DNA of 64,000 nt, from NCBI GenBank assembly GCA_027600665.1, contig JADGJL010000014.1:1-64000 (forward strand), in the 5' to 3' direction. The stretch comes from Irineochytrium annulatum. Its lineage: Eukaryota; Chytridiomycota; Chytridiomycetes; Chytridiales; Chytridiaceae. This document shows positions 47,300-57,613 of the stretch, piece by piece. A program made the translations under genes and the position numbers. Numbering within the stretch: position 1 is the stretch's first letter; every line of letters starts with the position of its first letter. The notes under the pieces were generated by a model that searched no databases, was not told the origin of the DNA, and saw nothing but the letters and a program-made list of their open reading frames with translations.

Positions 47300-50200
47300 A
47301 TGGTCGACAACAGCGACGCTGTCGACGCTGACGATGACGGGTCCATTGAGGCTGCCGAAACCACCTATGACGGGTCTACCGAGGCTGTCGAAGTCGGGTG
47401 TGGCTGGTCGGGCGAGGTTGATGAGGCCGACAATGGCGGATCCAGCGTGGCCGTCGAGGTCGGCGCGGGCGGGTCCAGCGTAGTCTCAGCCGCAGATGCA
47501 CCGTCGACCGTATCGAGTGCTTTTTTATCCACCATGATTACAAATCCGAATAAAGCGGTATGTATCAGGCATGCGTACCAGACTAATGGCCGCATCAGGG
47601 GACGACGGCAGGGGGCAGGACGAAGGAGGAAATCCAGAAGATTGTGTATGAACTGTCCAAGAACTCGGCATACTTTAAGCGTCAGCAGCTTGATCATCAG
47701 CGGGTTGAAACCTCAATAAAGAAACTGATGGATAAGCGAAAGAGGCTATCAGAGCACGAAATCAGGACAAGCAAAGCCAATGTTAATGCCAGAATCGCCG
47801 CGATTGACGCAAGCCGCGACCTTGTACGCGTCCATTTAAAAGTTTTGATGGCCGTCTGACGTTTTACAGACAAGAACCATCGTTCACATTGACATGGACG
47901 CCTTTTACGCCTCCGTGGAAGAACTGGATCGCCCGGACCTTAAGGACAAGCCAATGGCCGTTGGCGGCTCGGTACTAACCACGGCAAACTACGTGGCGAG
48001 AAAGTACGGCTGCCGGTCCGCAATGGCAGGATACATCGCGAAAAAGTTGTGCCCGGAGTTGATTATGCTGCCTTGCAACTTCGAAAAATACGAGTCTTAC
48101 GCCCGTAAAATCCGGGAGGTCTTTTTGGTGCGTGGATATTCGACGATTGTCGTCGGCTTAATCGTGCTGCCATCTCTTGTATCGTCAGATCTATGACCCT
48201 CACTTCACTCCTGCATCATTAGACGAGGCGTACTTAGACGTCACGCAGTATGTGCAAGAACATGGCCGGTCAGCGGAAGACGTTGTCGCCGAAATGCGGG
48301 CGGAAATTTACAAGCGTACGGGCTTAACGGCATCGGCGGGCATAGCTGCGAACAAGATGCTGGCGAAAGTTTGTTCTGATCGCAACAAACCGAACGGACA
48401 GGTTATATCTACTTTGACGGCCAGCGACTCAACGTTATAAAAGTTCTCCTTACGGAATGACAAGGAAAGCATACAAGCTTTTATGTCTGTGCTAGATGTT
48501 CGGAAGGTGCCTGGGATCGGCAGCAGTTCCGAGAGGGTTCTTCGCGCATTTGACGTTAACGTTTGTGGGGATATTTACGACAAGCTCCCTGAATTAAACC
48601 TCCTTTTCACCCCGGCGAACTTCACAACGGTCCTTCGGGCTTTCTTGGGGATCGGGAGCACCGACGTTGAGAACAAACACGAGCCGGCGAAGTCGAAGGG
48701 TTGCGAGCGTACGTTCTCAACGAGCCTGAAAACACCCGAGGCGATGGAGGAGAAACTTCGACACATATGCGAAACGCTTCAACGTGATTTGGACTCGTCA
48801 GAGGTGAAGGGGCGGACGCTCACCTTGAAAGTTAAGCGTTCGGACTTTAGCGCGTTTTCGCGTGCAAAGACGATCAGCAAACCTATTCATGCGGCCGACG
48901 ACCTGTATAAGACAGCACACGAGGTTGGAACTGCAAGTTTTTGTGTTCGTGTCTCTCTTCCTCACATGTAATCTTAGCTCTTAATCAATGTGGTTGCGAA
49001 TAACGAGGCGACAGAAGTGCGGTTACTGGGAGTCTCTTTGAGCCATTTGATGCCTCGAAACCAGCCAAGCCCATCAAAGATGTTTGAGCACCAGCGCTTA
49101 CAAGTCGAAGTCGACGCAGTTGGCTGCCCAGTATGCGAGGATCCATTTACAGGCACGAGGGCCGGTTTTGACCGTCATGTTGAGGATTGCCTTTTGATTG
49201 CTGAGAAGGAAAATGCGAAGAAAGGGGGGGTAGGTAAAGAAGCCGGAAACAATGGCCCGACGATTGTAGGAAGGTTGAATGCGCAACCGGAAAATATGTC
49301 ACGAGATGCGCGTTTGGAACGGGAAGCAGAAGCAAGTGGGAGTGGAAGCAGGGAAAGGCAGGGCACGTCGGCGGGAATGGTATGCCCAGTCTGCGGCGAG
49401 GATCTCGAGACGTTCGCATCTTCGCAGGAGGCGATCTCTGCCCATGTTGAGAAATGCCTTGAGGCCGCCTCCGGCGATGCGCTGCAGCCGTCGATCACAT
49501 CAGCTTTCACACCAAGTAAGCGGCGGACGGCATCCGAGGACGTCATGGTGTCGACGGAGGCGACGCGGAAGAAGCGACGGTACACTAGTCCGGATATGGG
49601 ATCAAATTGTGATGACGACGCCGCCGATGAATTTTTCGACGCCGAAGCCGATGGGTCGCCTGGTGGGGTCACGCGTCTGACAAACTTATTTGTTGGGGTG
49701 GGAGAAGATCCGCATTCGAGACAGGCTTCGGATGAACCTCGACGGCTGAAAGTTGACGCGCAGCATTGGAAAGCGAGTCGTCCGGGAGCGACAAGGGCGA
49801 ATTATAACGCGGCCGATGCTGGCGACTCTATGGACGACAGTCTCTCCATCGACTGTCCCGTCTGCCTGAAACAAATTGAGGGGGCAAGAACAGAAGACGA
49901 TGTCGTCCTACACGTCGACGCGTGCCTGCGGGCGATCTCGCGGGATGAGGACAACGGGACCGGTTCGCGGAAGGTGGCGAAACATGCGCCGAAGCCTTCA
50001 CCAAAACAGGCGCCAAAGCAGGCGAAGCCGGTGCTAAAAACCACCCCGGCGACGCCGGCGGCACCCGCCCGGGCTTTGTCGATGAATTCAGGTTTTAAGC
50101 GCGGGGCAGGCCAGTCATCGTTGGATGAGTTTCTCTTCTCGAAGCGGCAGGAGCAAGGCGAGACTGGCAGCGGGCGGTCGTTCCAACAAGGCGGCGGGAA

Positions 50201-50396
50201 AATTCACGGTGGCGTAGGCGTTGGCGCGGGCGCCAACATGGGTACGGACAACATAAGCGATCCAACCTGCCCTGTCTGCTCGAAGGTGATTATATCGCGG
50301 GGGAACCCAAAGAGGGACATTATTGTCGAGAGGCACGTAGAGCAATGTCTCGGGAGGAGCGCAGCAGCAGCGAAGAGGACTGCAAAACGTCTGTAA
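47300..50396 (+). CDS. POLK: DNA polymerase kappa (Y family) with four UBZ-like fingers
   Basis: Translesion polymerase that bypasses minor-groove lesions. After an acidic start (ATG 47300) comes the N-clasp region MITNPNKA, then GMRTRLMAASGDD and SSRFYG-like spacing. The palm follows: IVHIDMDAFYASVEEL (first metal aspartate), ARKYGCRSAMAGYIAKKLCP, the second metal site SLDEAYLDVTQY, TASAGIAANKMLAKVCSDRN and KPNGQ. VRKVPGIGSSSERVLRAF starts the thumb and CERTFSTSL the little finger. The C-terminal 430 residues hold four C2HC fingers starting at about 49124, 49383, 49853 and 50272, each CPVC...HV..CL. A PIP-box-like QSSLDEFL lies at 50112-50135. Short introns lie within 47550-47880, 48120-48190, 48400-48480 and 48925-48990. 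Animal Pol kappa usually has two such fingers. Confidence 0.92.
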
Positions 50397-50935
50397 CATA
50401 GTCCATTGTACATACCCATCCAAAATACAATAATGACAATAGATGAGGTTCACAATAAGTGATCGAGAAACTTTGAAGTTCAACAGCAAGAGGCATAGAT
50501 GTTCAACAGGGAGTCACCCTAGTAGCTATTACTGGAGGCAGACTTCAACAGGAAAGTTGATTGAAAGCTTACAGGTAGAAGAAAGGCTTTGCAGCCCCAA
50601 ATTTTGGAAATTGCAGGGGACAGAAAAAGACAGGTGAGGAAGAATCCGCGTCCAGTGGTAGCAATCAAAACGAAAATCCACGCCAAAGTCGGCAACGATC
50701 GATACAATCACCGGAAAGTTCTAAATCTTATTGTGTGTGTATCTAAAGATAGGGGGGGATATACTGCATTGTTTGTATCTAGAGAAAGGGGCAATCACTG
50801 CGAACTAACTCGGAAATGTCCAGAAAATTACGCAAGCCGCTAATAGAGAAAGGCCACGCTCAGAAGGGGGTCAAACGATTGAAAGGAGGAAGAGCGCAAA
50901 GGTCGATTAGTCGATATAAATCCGGTCCGTCTGCG
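50397..50935. other. Convergent intergenic region POLK / GH5
   Basis: About 540 bp with no recognisable coding; carries the 3' ends of two converging genes. Confidence 0.4.
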
Positions 50936-52709
50936 TCAATTCGACAGCACCTCGATGGTGACGGACGCGCCGGCAAGGTTCCCGGCGGCCGCTGCGTCCT
51001 TGACAACGTAGACGAAACCGTCGATGGCGCCGTCGGCCTGGGTTAGGCACCTGACCCCGCCGGCCGACGCGGTGGCGACGACGCGGTAGCCGTTCGGGTA
51101 GTGAGAGGCCGAGTTGAGGCGGATCTCGGTCGGGTGGTCGGAGCCGTCGTGGGTGAAGGTGAGAGTGAAGTGACCGGAGGCGTCGTCGAAGGACATCGAG
51201 TTTGGCGTGCCGGCGATGGCGGTCGCGTACGTGCGCGAGTAGACGGCGGCCATGTCGGGGCGGACCTGGCCGTTGGAGGGGTCGCGGAGGCCGTTGTTGG
51301 TGCCGCTAATTTTGTAACAGTGAAAAAAAACGTGTAAGCAGCTTTAACCAGAAAGAGCGTGCGCTGAATGACTCACGTGATGGCGATGTAGTCAGTGTAC
51401 TCCCACCCGGTGTAGCTGAAGAAGTACTTCTCCGCCAGCTTCGACTTGGCAATGATGGCGGGCACGTTGCCGCCGTTCTGCCACCCCATCTCAAACTCGG
51501 TCAACATGCCGCCGCACCCAAGCCTTTTCATGTCGAGCAGCCTCTCGGTGAAGGTGGTCTCGAGGCCGGACAGTTGAGGCGGCTCGTAGTGGTGGAACGA
51601 CAGCACCGATTTAGACCCGTACTGCGACCCGCCGGGCACGGCCGTGAAGCCGACGGCGAAATTGTCCCACGTGACGGACTCGAAGAAGATCATGGCGTTC
51701 GGGTCAACGGAGCGGATGCCCTGCGCCGCGGCGTCATAGAACGGCTGCAAGTTAAGCTTGTCCGCGACGCCGGGGACGAGGAGTCCGGGGTCCGCGATGG
51801 CGTTGCCGGCAAAGGGCTCGTTCATCAAGTCATAGCCGAGGATGTTATCGAACGGCAAGAAAGCCTGCGCGACCTGCTTCCAGTAGTTGACGAACGAGTC
51901 GCGGAGACCGTCGTGGTTCTTGTAGAGTCGCTCGTACGCGGACCCGGCGCCGACCGTCATCTGAACCTGGAGCATCGAGTACTTTGAGCAGTCGGATGAC
52001 GAAGGGATGCCGTTCGAGTCGACGGCGAATGCCTTCGCCTGCTGCGGGACGGGGAAGCCTAGGAGGTTGAAGAAGGAGCCTTGGGGCTGGGCGGCCCAGA
52101 GGGGCACGCCTTCGCCGCAGAACTTCTCAGAAAGGCCGTCCCTTTTGATGACAGCAAAGAAAGACGGGAAGGGTTAGCGCTGCTAGCCGATGCATTTGAC
52201 TTTGGGAACTCACTGGTGGAAGTCAAGGAGGACATAAATGCCGCTGTCGCGCAGCATCGACACGATGCCGACCATTACCTGAAGATATGTCTGGTTGAAC
52301 TGGCCGCGGACGGGTTCCACGCCGGGCCACATGATGCCGAGCCTGACAGCCGTGACGCCGTGCGATGCCAGGATGTCGACGTCCTGTTGATTGAATGACC
52401 ATCTGTATTATAATGAAGAGTGTGAGTCGGGTGATATCCCATGCCGCTTGACACGCTCAACACTGACCTGGGATCGGCGTTCGGGCTTGTGTCCGGGTGC
52501 CACGGAGCGCCTTTGTACACCACGTTCGTGCCGCGCAGGACGCGGGCCCTCCCCAGGGCGTCGTAGAACAGCGGGCCCTTTGCGGAGACGATACGAGACG
52601 GGGCCGATTGCAAGGGCAGCGCGATGGCCAGGGAAGGCGCAGCGAGGGCGGCGAGCAGGGACAGGATCACGACGGGCACGATGGCCACGACGGCCGAGGT
52701 CGACGGCAT
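50936..52709 (-). CDS. GH5 endoglycoceramidase-like glycoside hydrolase, membrane-anchored or secreted
   Basis: Hydrolase of the endoglycoceramidase/glucosylceramidase branch of GH5, acting on glycosphingolipids such as fungal glucosylceramide. The start is ATG 52709: MPSTSAVVAIVPVVILSLLA, then ALAAPSLAIAL, is a signal peptide or signal anchor. Catalytic domain: GRARVLRGTNVVYKGAPWHP, VTAVRLGIMWPGVEPVRGQF, LLDFHQDGLSEKFCGEGVPL (rebuilt across an intron), ILGYDLMNEPFAG (acid/base Glu in NEP), FESVTWDNF, VLSFHHYEPP and GGMLTEFEMGWQNG (nucleophile Glu). A C-terminal beta domain follows (GHFTLTFTHDGSD, YRVVATASAGGV). Introns: near 52400-52470, 52181-52214 and 51305-51375. The protein faces outward; whether it remodels its own lipids or attacks a host's cannot be told. 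Confidence 0.85.
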
Positions 52710-53374
52710 CCCAGAAGAGGAGAGAGGTTTCTTCGAGTTCACGCTTCAAGAACAGTTATTATCGTCGCGCCTTTGAATATGGGCTGTGCGACAGGGACGT
52801 GACGCCGGGGGTACCGCGCTGCCCGTTTCAAGATCCTCAGCCGGAGGCACCACACGCCATTGCATTGCATGCGTCCGTCTTCCAGCAGCCCAGACCCGTT
52901 ATGGTTCGCCATCCTCACCCACTTCACTGCTGAGGGCCCTTTGTCCTGGCATCCGAAGGCGAGCTGATGGATCTGCCAAGGTCGTGCTTTCGGTCGTTGC
53001 TGGCGTGGGAGCCGCTGTTTCGGTAGCCCCGCAGACATGTTGCTGGGCACCTCCCTAACTGGGATGTGGCTTGTGGAGTGACGTACCATTCATTCCTTGT
53101 CACTCAAATTTTAGCCCACCAACCAAAACTCACCATCCGGAGATGACAGTGCTGGGTGGCGTTAAGTGGCTTATATTACTCCTATTGGGACCATTTATGA
53201 CACCAATCCTTTGAGAAGTAGCGATTTCGAAAGGTGTAAAGAAAGATGCTGTTCAGGAAAAAAGGTTGCTCTGCTGATTACTGACTGTATTGCATTAACG
53301 TCTTGGCATTGTCTTTGACTGTGATTCCACCAGAAAGCTGTATGTTTGCTTGTGCTCAGGACTGTTTAAGAGAA
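52710..53374. other. Region between GH5 start and copia insertion
   Basis: About 665 bp, presumably the promoter side of the GH5 gene. No supported coding. The retrotransposon landed here, so the original GH5-to-next-gene spacer was about 730 bp. Confidence 0.4.
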
Positions 53375-53379
53375 CAAGT
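53375..53379. repeat. Target-site duplication, left copy (CAAGT)
   Basis: CAAGT directly abuts the left LTR and is repeated at 59300-59304 after the right LTR: a 5-bp duplication as expected for Ty1/copia integration. Confidence 0.9.
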
Positions 53380-53541
53380 TGTTAGAACACCCAGCTTCCA
53401 AGGTATCCGTTGGGGCCGTCATCGAGCCATCATGGTGATGCAGCAGGTGGTCGCACCGTTTATTAATAGAATACTTATACTCTAAACTGTCATAGCTCGC
53501 ATACCCCCGTACTCTCCATCACGAGGCTTACTGCTCTAATA
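53380..53541 (-). repeat. 3' LTR (left in window)
   Basis: 162 bp. On the element's coding strand it runs from TATTAGAG to CTCTAACA-type ends (here TTCTAACA): the usual TG start is TA, while the CA end is kept. Identical to the other LTR except one base. Confidence 0.93.
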
Positions 53542-53550
53542 CCCTCCCCT
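53542..53550 (-). other. Polypurine tract
   Basis: AGGGGAGGG on the minus strand lies immediately upstream of the 3' LTR, the expected place for the plus-strand DNA primer. Confidence 0.7.
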
Positions 53551-53586
53551 AAACTTCGTGACTGAGCTCCCTCCCCGCATCCAAGC

Positions 53587-55407
53587 TTACGTGGGTCGAT
53601 TTCCCACCACGTCGGCTAGGGCTCGAATCCCCATGTCCCAACGAGGGGACTCGAACTCTCTCCTGTACAGCGCTTTAGTCAATACATCGGCTACCATCCC
53701 TTTCGTCCCTAATGGCGCAAGTTTGATGTCGCCATTGCGAACTGCGTGTCGAGTGAAGTGGTAAGAGTTACTGAGATGTTTAGTGCGGTCGTGAAATACA
53801 GGATTGGATGCGAGGTCGACTGCCGATTTGTTGTCCTCGTAGATAAGGATGGCGTGTGGAGTTATATCAAGCTCAGCAAATACTTTCCTGATCCAACTCG
53901 CCTCGCAGGCCGCATCGCAGAGGGCTTTGTACTCGCTCTCGGTGGATGATCGCGACGGTTCCTTGATCTTAAATGAACGCCAGGACACAAGGTTGTGCCC
54001 ATAAAAGAACTGATAGCCGGCTTGCGAGCATCCGTCGTCCAGGTCGTTTTTGTACGAAGCGTCGCTAAAGCCGTAATAGAAAGGTTTGGCCACTTTGGCT
54101 ACGGTGTAAAGTAAGCCGTAATCGTGCGTGTTGACAACGTAGCCAAACAGTTTCCAAAGTGCAGCCCAGTGGTCGTCCGTTGGTGCGTCCATGTATCGGG
54201 CCAGTATGGATACGGAATATGAGATGTCCGGGCGTGACTGGTTGCTCAGATACATAAGGGATCCTATAAGTTGTCGGTACGGTCGTCTGGTGAGGGGTTC
54301 GTCCGCGACTCGACGTCGGGGTCGGTATGATGGGTCCATGGGGATGGTCGACGGCTTGATGCGTCCGTTCAGTCCAGGGGTTACCTCGTGGGCCATGAAC
54401 TTTTGTACTAGATCGGCGACAAACTTCCCCTGAGTTATCATGAGTCGACCGCCTGGGAGTGCGGTGTATTCCACGCCGAGAGCGTACTTGGGAGCCCCTT
54501 GGTCGCTAGCTTTAAATGTCCCGGTGATCATTGATTTGGTGGACTCGTTAGTCGTCTCCGTTCCGGCTAGGAATAAGTCGTCGACGTACACCCCAACTCT
54601 CAATCCGTTGCTTCGATTGATGAGGAGACAGGGGTCGCATTGAGATGTTGTGTATCCATGTTCGATCATATGAGTGGTTAATTTGATATTCCATTGCCGC
54701 CCCGCTTGCTTAGTCCCATACAGACTATGTCGCAGCGACCAGACAAGCCCCGAACCGTCATCAAACCCCGCGGGTTGTTCCATATTCACCGCTACATCCA
54801 TGTCTCCGTATAAATAAGCGGTCGTGATGTCCATGAGTTTCATGTGCTGACCGGTTCCCAGCACGTAATTGAAAAGCCATCGTAAAGTTGTGGCTCGAAG
54901 TACGGGTGAAAACGTGTCGGTATAGTCCTGTCCGAAACGTTGAGTAAAACCCTGCGCGACCAGTCGGGCCTTGTAGCGAATCGTCCCGTCGGGTTTCCTT
55001 TTTACTCGAAAAACCCATTTGCATCCAACTACGTTTGTGCCCTTTGGCCGCTCGACTGGCTGTCCGACACCTCTGCCCACCAGTGAGCTGTATTCCTGAC
55101 GCATTGCCTCGCGCCACTGTTCCCGGTCGCGTCGTTCCATTGCCTCGGTCACGCTCTGTGGGTCCTTGAGCAAGTCCGCGTCCACCAGGGCCTCGCCAGG
55201 CATCTCAGCTGTGGTGAGCAGTGCGAGCCTTTCTGGTGCGCGAGCTTGGCGGAGCGGTCGTCCGCTTGATCCCTCCTCCGCGGTGGGTGCCGTGATCCAA
55301 TATTGGCCGTTCAGCCCAGAGTCTATGTCAAGTGCTTCGTCATCCACGCCTTTGTGTGTATCCTCCCGCTCCGCGTCCAGTTGCATGTCGTCGTTGACGA
55401 TGTCCAA
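53587..55407 (-). CDS. Copia reverse transcriptase-RNase H frame
   Basis: 606 codons. RT motifs: QWREAMRQEYSSL, GCKWVFRVKRKPDGTIRYKA, LVAQGFTQRFGQDYTDTFSP, LMDITTAYLYGDMD (first catalytic Asp), SLYGTKQAGRQWN and the YVDD box at residues 274-277. The RNase H part shows FSDASYKNDLDDG, SRSSTESEYKAL and YEDNKSAVDLASN, then the copia KHLSNSYHFTRHAV and DVLTKAL. It is intact by itself but not in frame with the integrase frame upstream. The ATG at 55407 need not be a real start; in copia elements this domain is normally released from a polyprotein. Confidence 0.9.
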   Translation of the reverse strand: MDIVNDDMQLDAEREDTHKGVDDEALDIDSGLNGQYWITAPTAEEGSSGRPLRQARAPERLALLTTAEMPGEALVDADLLKDPQSVTEAMERRDREQWREAMRQEYSSLVGRGVGQPVERPKGTNVVGCKWVFRVKRKPDGTIRYKARLVAQGFTQRFGQDYTDTFSPVLRATTLRWLFNYVLGTGQHMKLMDITTAYLYGDMDVAVNMEQPAGFDDGSGLVWSLRHSLYGTKQAGRQWNIKLTTHMIEHGYTTSQCDPCLLINRSNGLRVGVYVDDLFLAGTETTNESTKSMITGTFKASDQGAPKYALGVEYTALPGGRLMITQGKFVADLVQKFMAHEVTPGLNGRIKPSTIPMDPSYRPRRRVADEPLTRRPYRQLIGSLMYLSNQSRPDISYSVSILARYMDAPTDDHWAALWKLFGYVVNTHDYGLLYTVAKVAKPFYYGFSDASYKNDLDDGCSQAGYQFFYGHNLVSWRSFKIKEPSRSSTESEYKALCDAACEASWIRKVFAELDITPHAILIYEDNKSAVDLASNPVFHDRTKHLSNSYHFTRHAVRNGDIKLAPLGTKGMVADVLTKALYRREFESPRWDMGIRALADVVGNRPT

Positions 55408-55613
55408 GTCACTATCGTCTCCGTTCTCAAAGGGGGCGTCATCCCGTTCGTTGGCCTGGAGCGGAGTTAGCGCCGTGTGTCGCTGTAGTCTGATCGTTTT
55501 ATGGCCTCACCCGCCCCTTCGCGCGGCCCACAGGCCCACTGCGCGGCATTGTTCACTCGGCGCTTCGCGTGGCCAACGGGCCCACTACGCGGTGCCTGAC
55601 CGAGTGCTGATTG

Positions 55614-57496
55614 TTAGGTATTGATTCTGCTTACCGGCAGGAGCGCGTCGAGGTCATACGGGGGTGCGTGTACTTTGACGTTGGTGGGCAGCGGTTGCTG
55701 CGTCGCGTCGTCGGTCCCTGCACCTAAACCCGTTGTCGCGTCGTCTGTAAAGGCGCGGTTCCCCTCCCGCAACAGGGGGAGATGCGCGGGAAGTGACTGG
55801 TAATGTGCAAAGGCATGGGCGTCACTGGGCTGGTCGGGCAAACCGGGGAAGGTGTGGTCGTGAAATCGGGCGCCGATAATGCGGTGTGGGGAGATGTGGC
55901 CAGTGGTTGTAGAGACGAAGAGGCCATTGTCTGGGTGGGTCGTGTCCGATCCCAAGTAGATGCAGGGGAGGCTAGGTGGCTGAGGCGGTCGTGGCGTTGG
56001 GCATCGGCGAGAGGAACAAAGCAGAGGCATCTGAATGGGTGGAGGGCCGTCAGTCTCGGGGTAGCTCCATAAAGAAGTTCGTGCGGGGAGCGTTGGTGAA
56101 GGAAGGAATGCGGCATAACGTTGTAAAGATAAGTAGCATGCACAAATGCGAAACTCCAGAAGGATTTGGGCAGTTGGGCCCGGAATAGTAAGGTTAGTAC
56201 AATAGTGAAGAGGCTACGGATTGGGCGTTCGGCCACGGAGTTTTGCCATGAGCTGTATGCGTCCGTGAGCTCGTGCGCTATGCCGTGGGTGGCGAGGAAC
56301 TCAGAGAATCGCTTTGAGGTGGTCTCCCCTTGATCCGAGCGGAAGGCTTTCACGACGGTCCGATGGGAGCTCGCGTGGTGAAACTGCGCGCGGAGACGGA
56401 GGATGGTGGTGGAGGCGAAGTGCGCAAAATGCCCCTTTGATGTGAGCATTTGTACCCAGATATAACATGAGGCTGCGTCCACGATGAGCCCACCGCACGT
56501 GTAACCTGCCGAGGGTTCGTCGCGGGGACCAAAGAATACGTCCCCGTGAAGCAGTTCTAGGACGCTGCGCGTGTGGCGGAGGGCGCTGCGCTTATGCTTG
56601 ATTGGAAGTGCCTTTGCTTGGGAGCAGGCTGTGCACGGAGGCGGAGCATGAACGCGGAGGATGTCGCGGGCGACGCGCGCCGGGATTCCGTGTTGGTCAT
56701 GTCGCCGGAGGACATGCTGCAGGCGTCGATGTGAGGGGTGCCCAAAGGATTGGTGGATGGTGAGGTATTGCAGATGTGCCTCATGTTGGTCTACCGCGAG
56801 CGCGGCTACGGGCGGTGCGGGGATCCCATTAGTGTATGATGGTACCAATCGAATAACGGGGAACTTAGTCTCATTGTACTCGCAGCTAGCTACCGGGGTG
56901 CCGCCACGGTCCATGAACGTGCACGAGCCTGGCGCCACTCGAAGGGTCCAGTGGAGGGATTGAGCCAGCAGGCCGGGCGACATTAGGTTGGCCCGCAGGG
57001 TCGGGCACAAGAGGACTGGTGCGAGCTCAATCGGGACGTTCCGGTCCGTTACCCCTTTAAAGCGTCCGATTGCGGTGTACGGCATTCCCGCAGTCATTTT
57101 CCCAGAACTCTCCGCGAGGGCCACGCTGCCCGAGGCTGGGCGGACGTCGATAAGGTGGTCGACGAAGCTCATGATGTGCTGGTAGGCGCAAGTGTCGACG
57201 AGCCACGTGATAGCTGGGTCGAGCCCGTTCTCGGTCTTCAATTTGCTCGCGTATGAGGCGGCTGTGGCGGTGATGTGAATGGTGCGGTCGTACTGGTCGA
57301 GGTGCGGTTGAAACGGGTTCTTTGGTGTCATCCCTCCTGTAGTCGGCAATGCGGCGCGTGTCGGAGCATTGCATGGCAGTGATGGGGGAAGCTTCACGAC
57401 GCGTGTCGTCGCTGTGACGTCGCTTGTGACAGGCGTCACGGTGGTAACCGTGGGGGTGACGGTGGCATTGTCTATTGAGGAGAAATGACTTAGCAT
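55614..57496 (-). pseudogene. Copia protease-integrase region, frame-broken
   Basis: ATG 57496 opens a 590-codon frame with the protease motif WLVDTCAYQHI near 57196, then the pre-integrase zinc motif (HQSFGHPSHRRL with CTACSQAK). The integrase core is LLHGDVFFGPRDEP, FRSDQGETTSKRFSEFLATH and AYSSWQNSVAERPIRS (D, D, E all present). After CLCFVPLADAQRHDRLSHLA the conserved integrase end CIYLGSDTTHPDNGLFVS appears in another frame (56030-55614), so a frameshift lies near 55955-55975, next to a CCCC run. The protease has DTC where D[ST]G is the rule. Confidence 0.85.
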
Positions 57497-57613
57497 CGCA
57501 TTTATTCAATAACAAACTGTTGATAGGGTGAAATGGGGTTGTCTTGCACAAGGTTTTGAATGAGGGGCTATAAGGTGGTAGAAGGGGTAACGAGACACGT
57601 AAGTGGAATTTGG

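Noticed and set aside
53645..53665. GGGACTCGAACTCTC, resembling a tRNA T-arm
   Set aside because: It lies inside the reverse transcriptase/RNase H frame and no cloverleaf partner arms are present.
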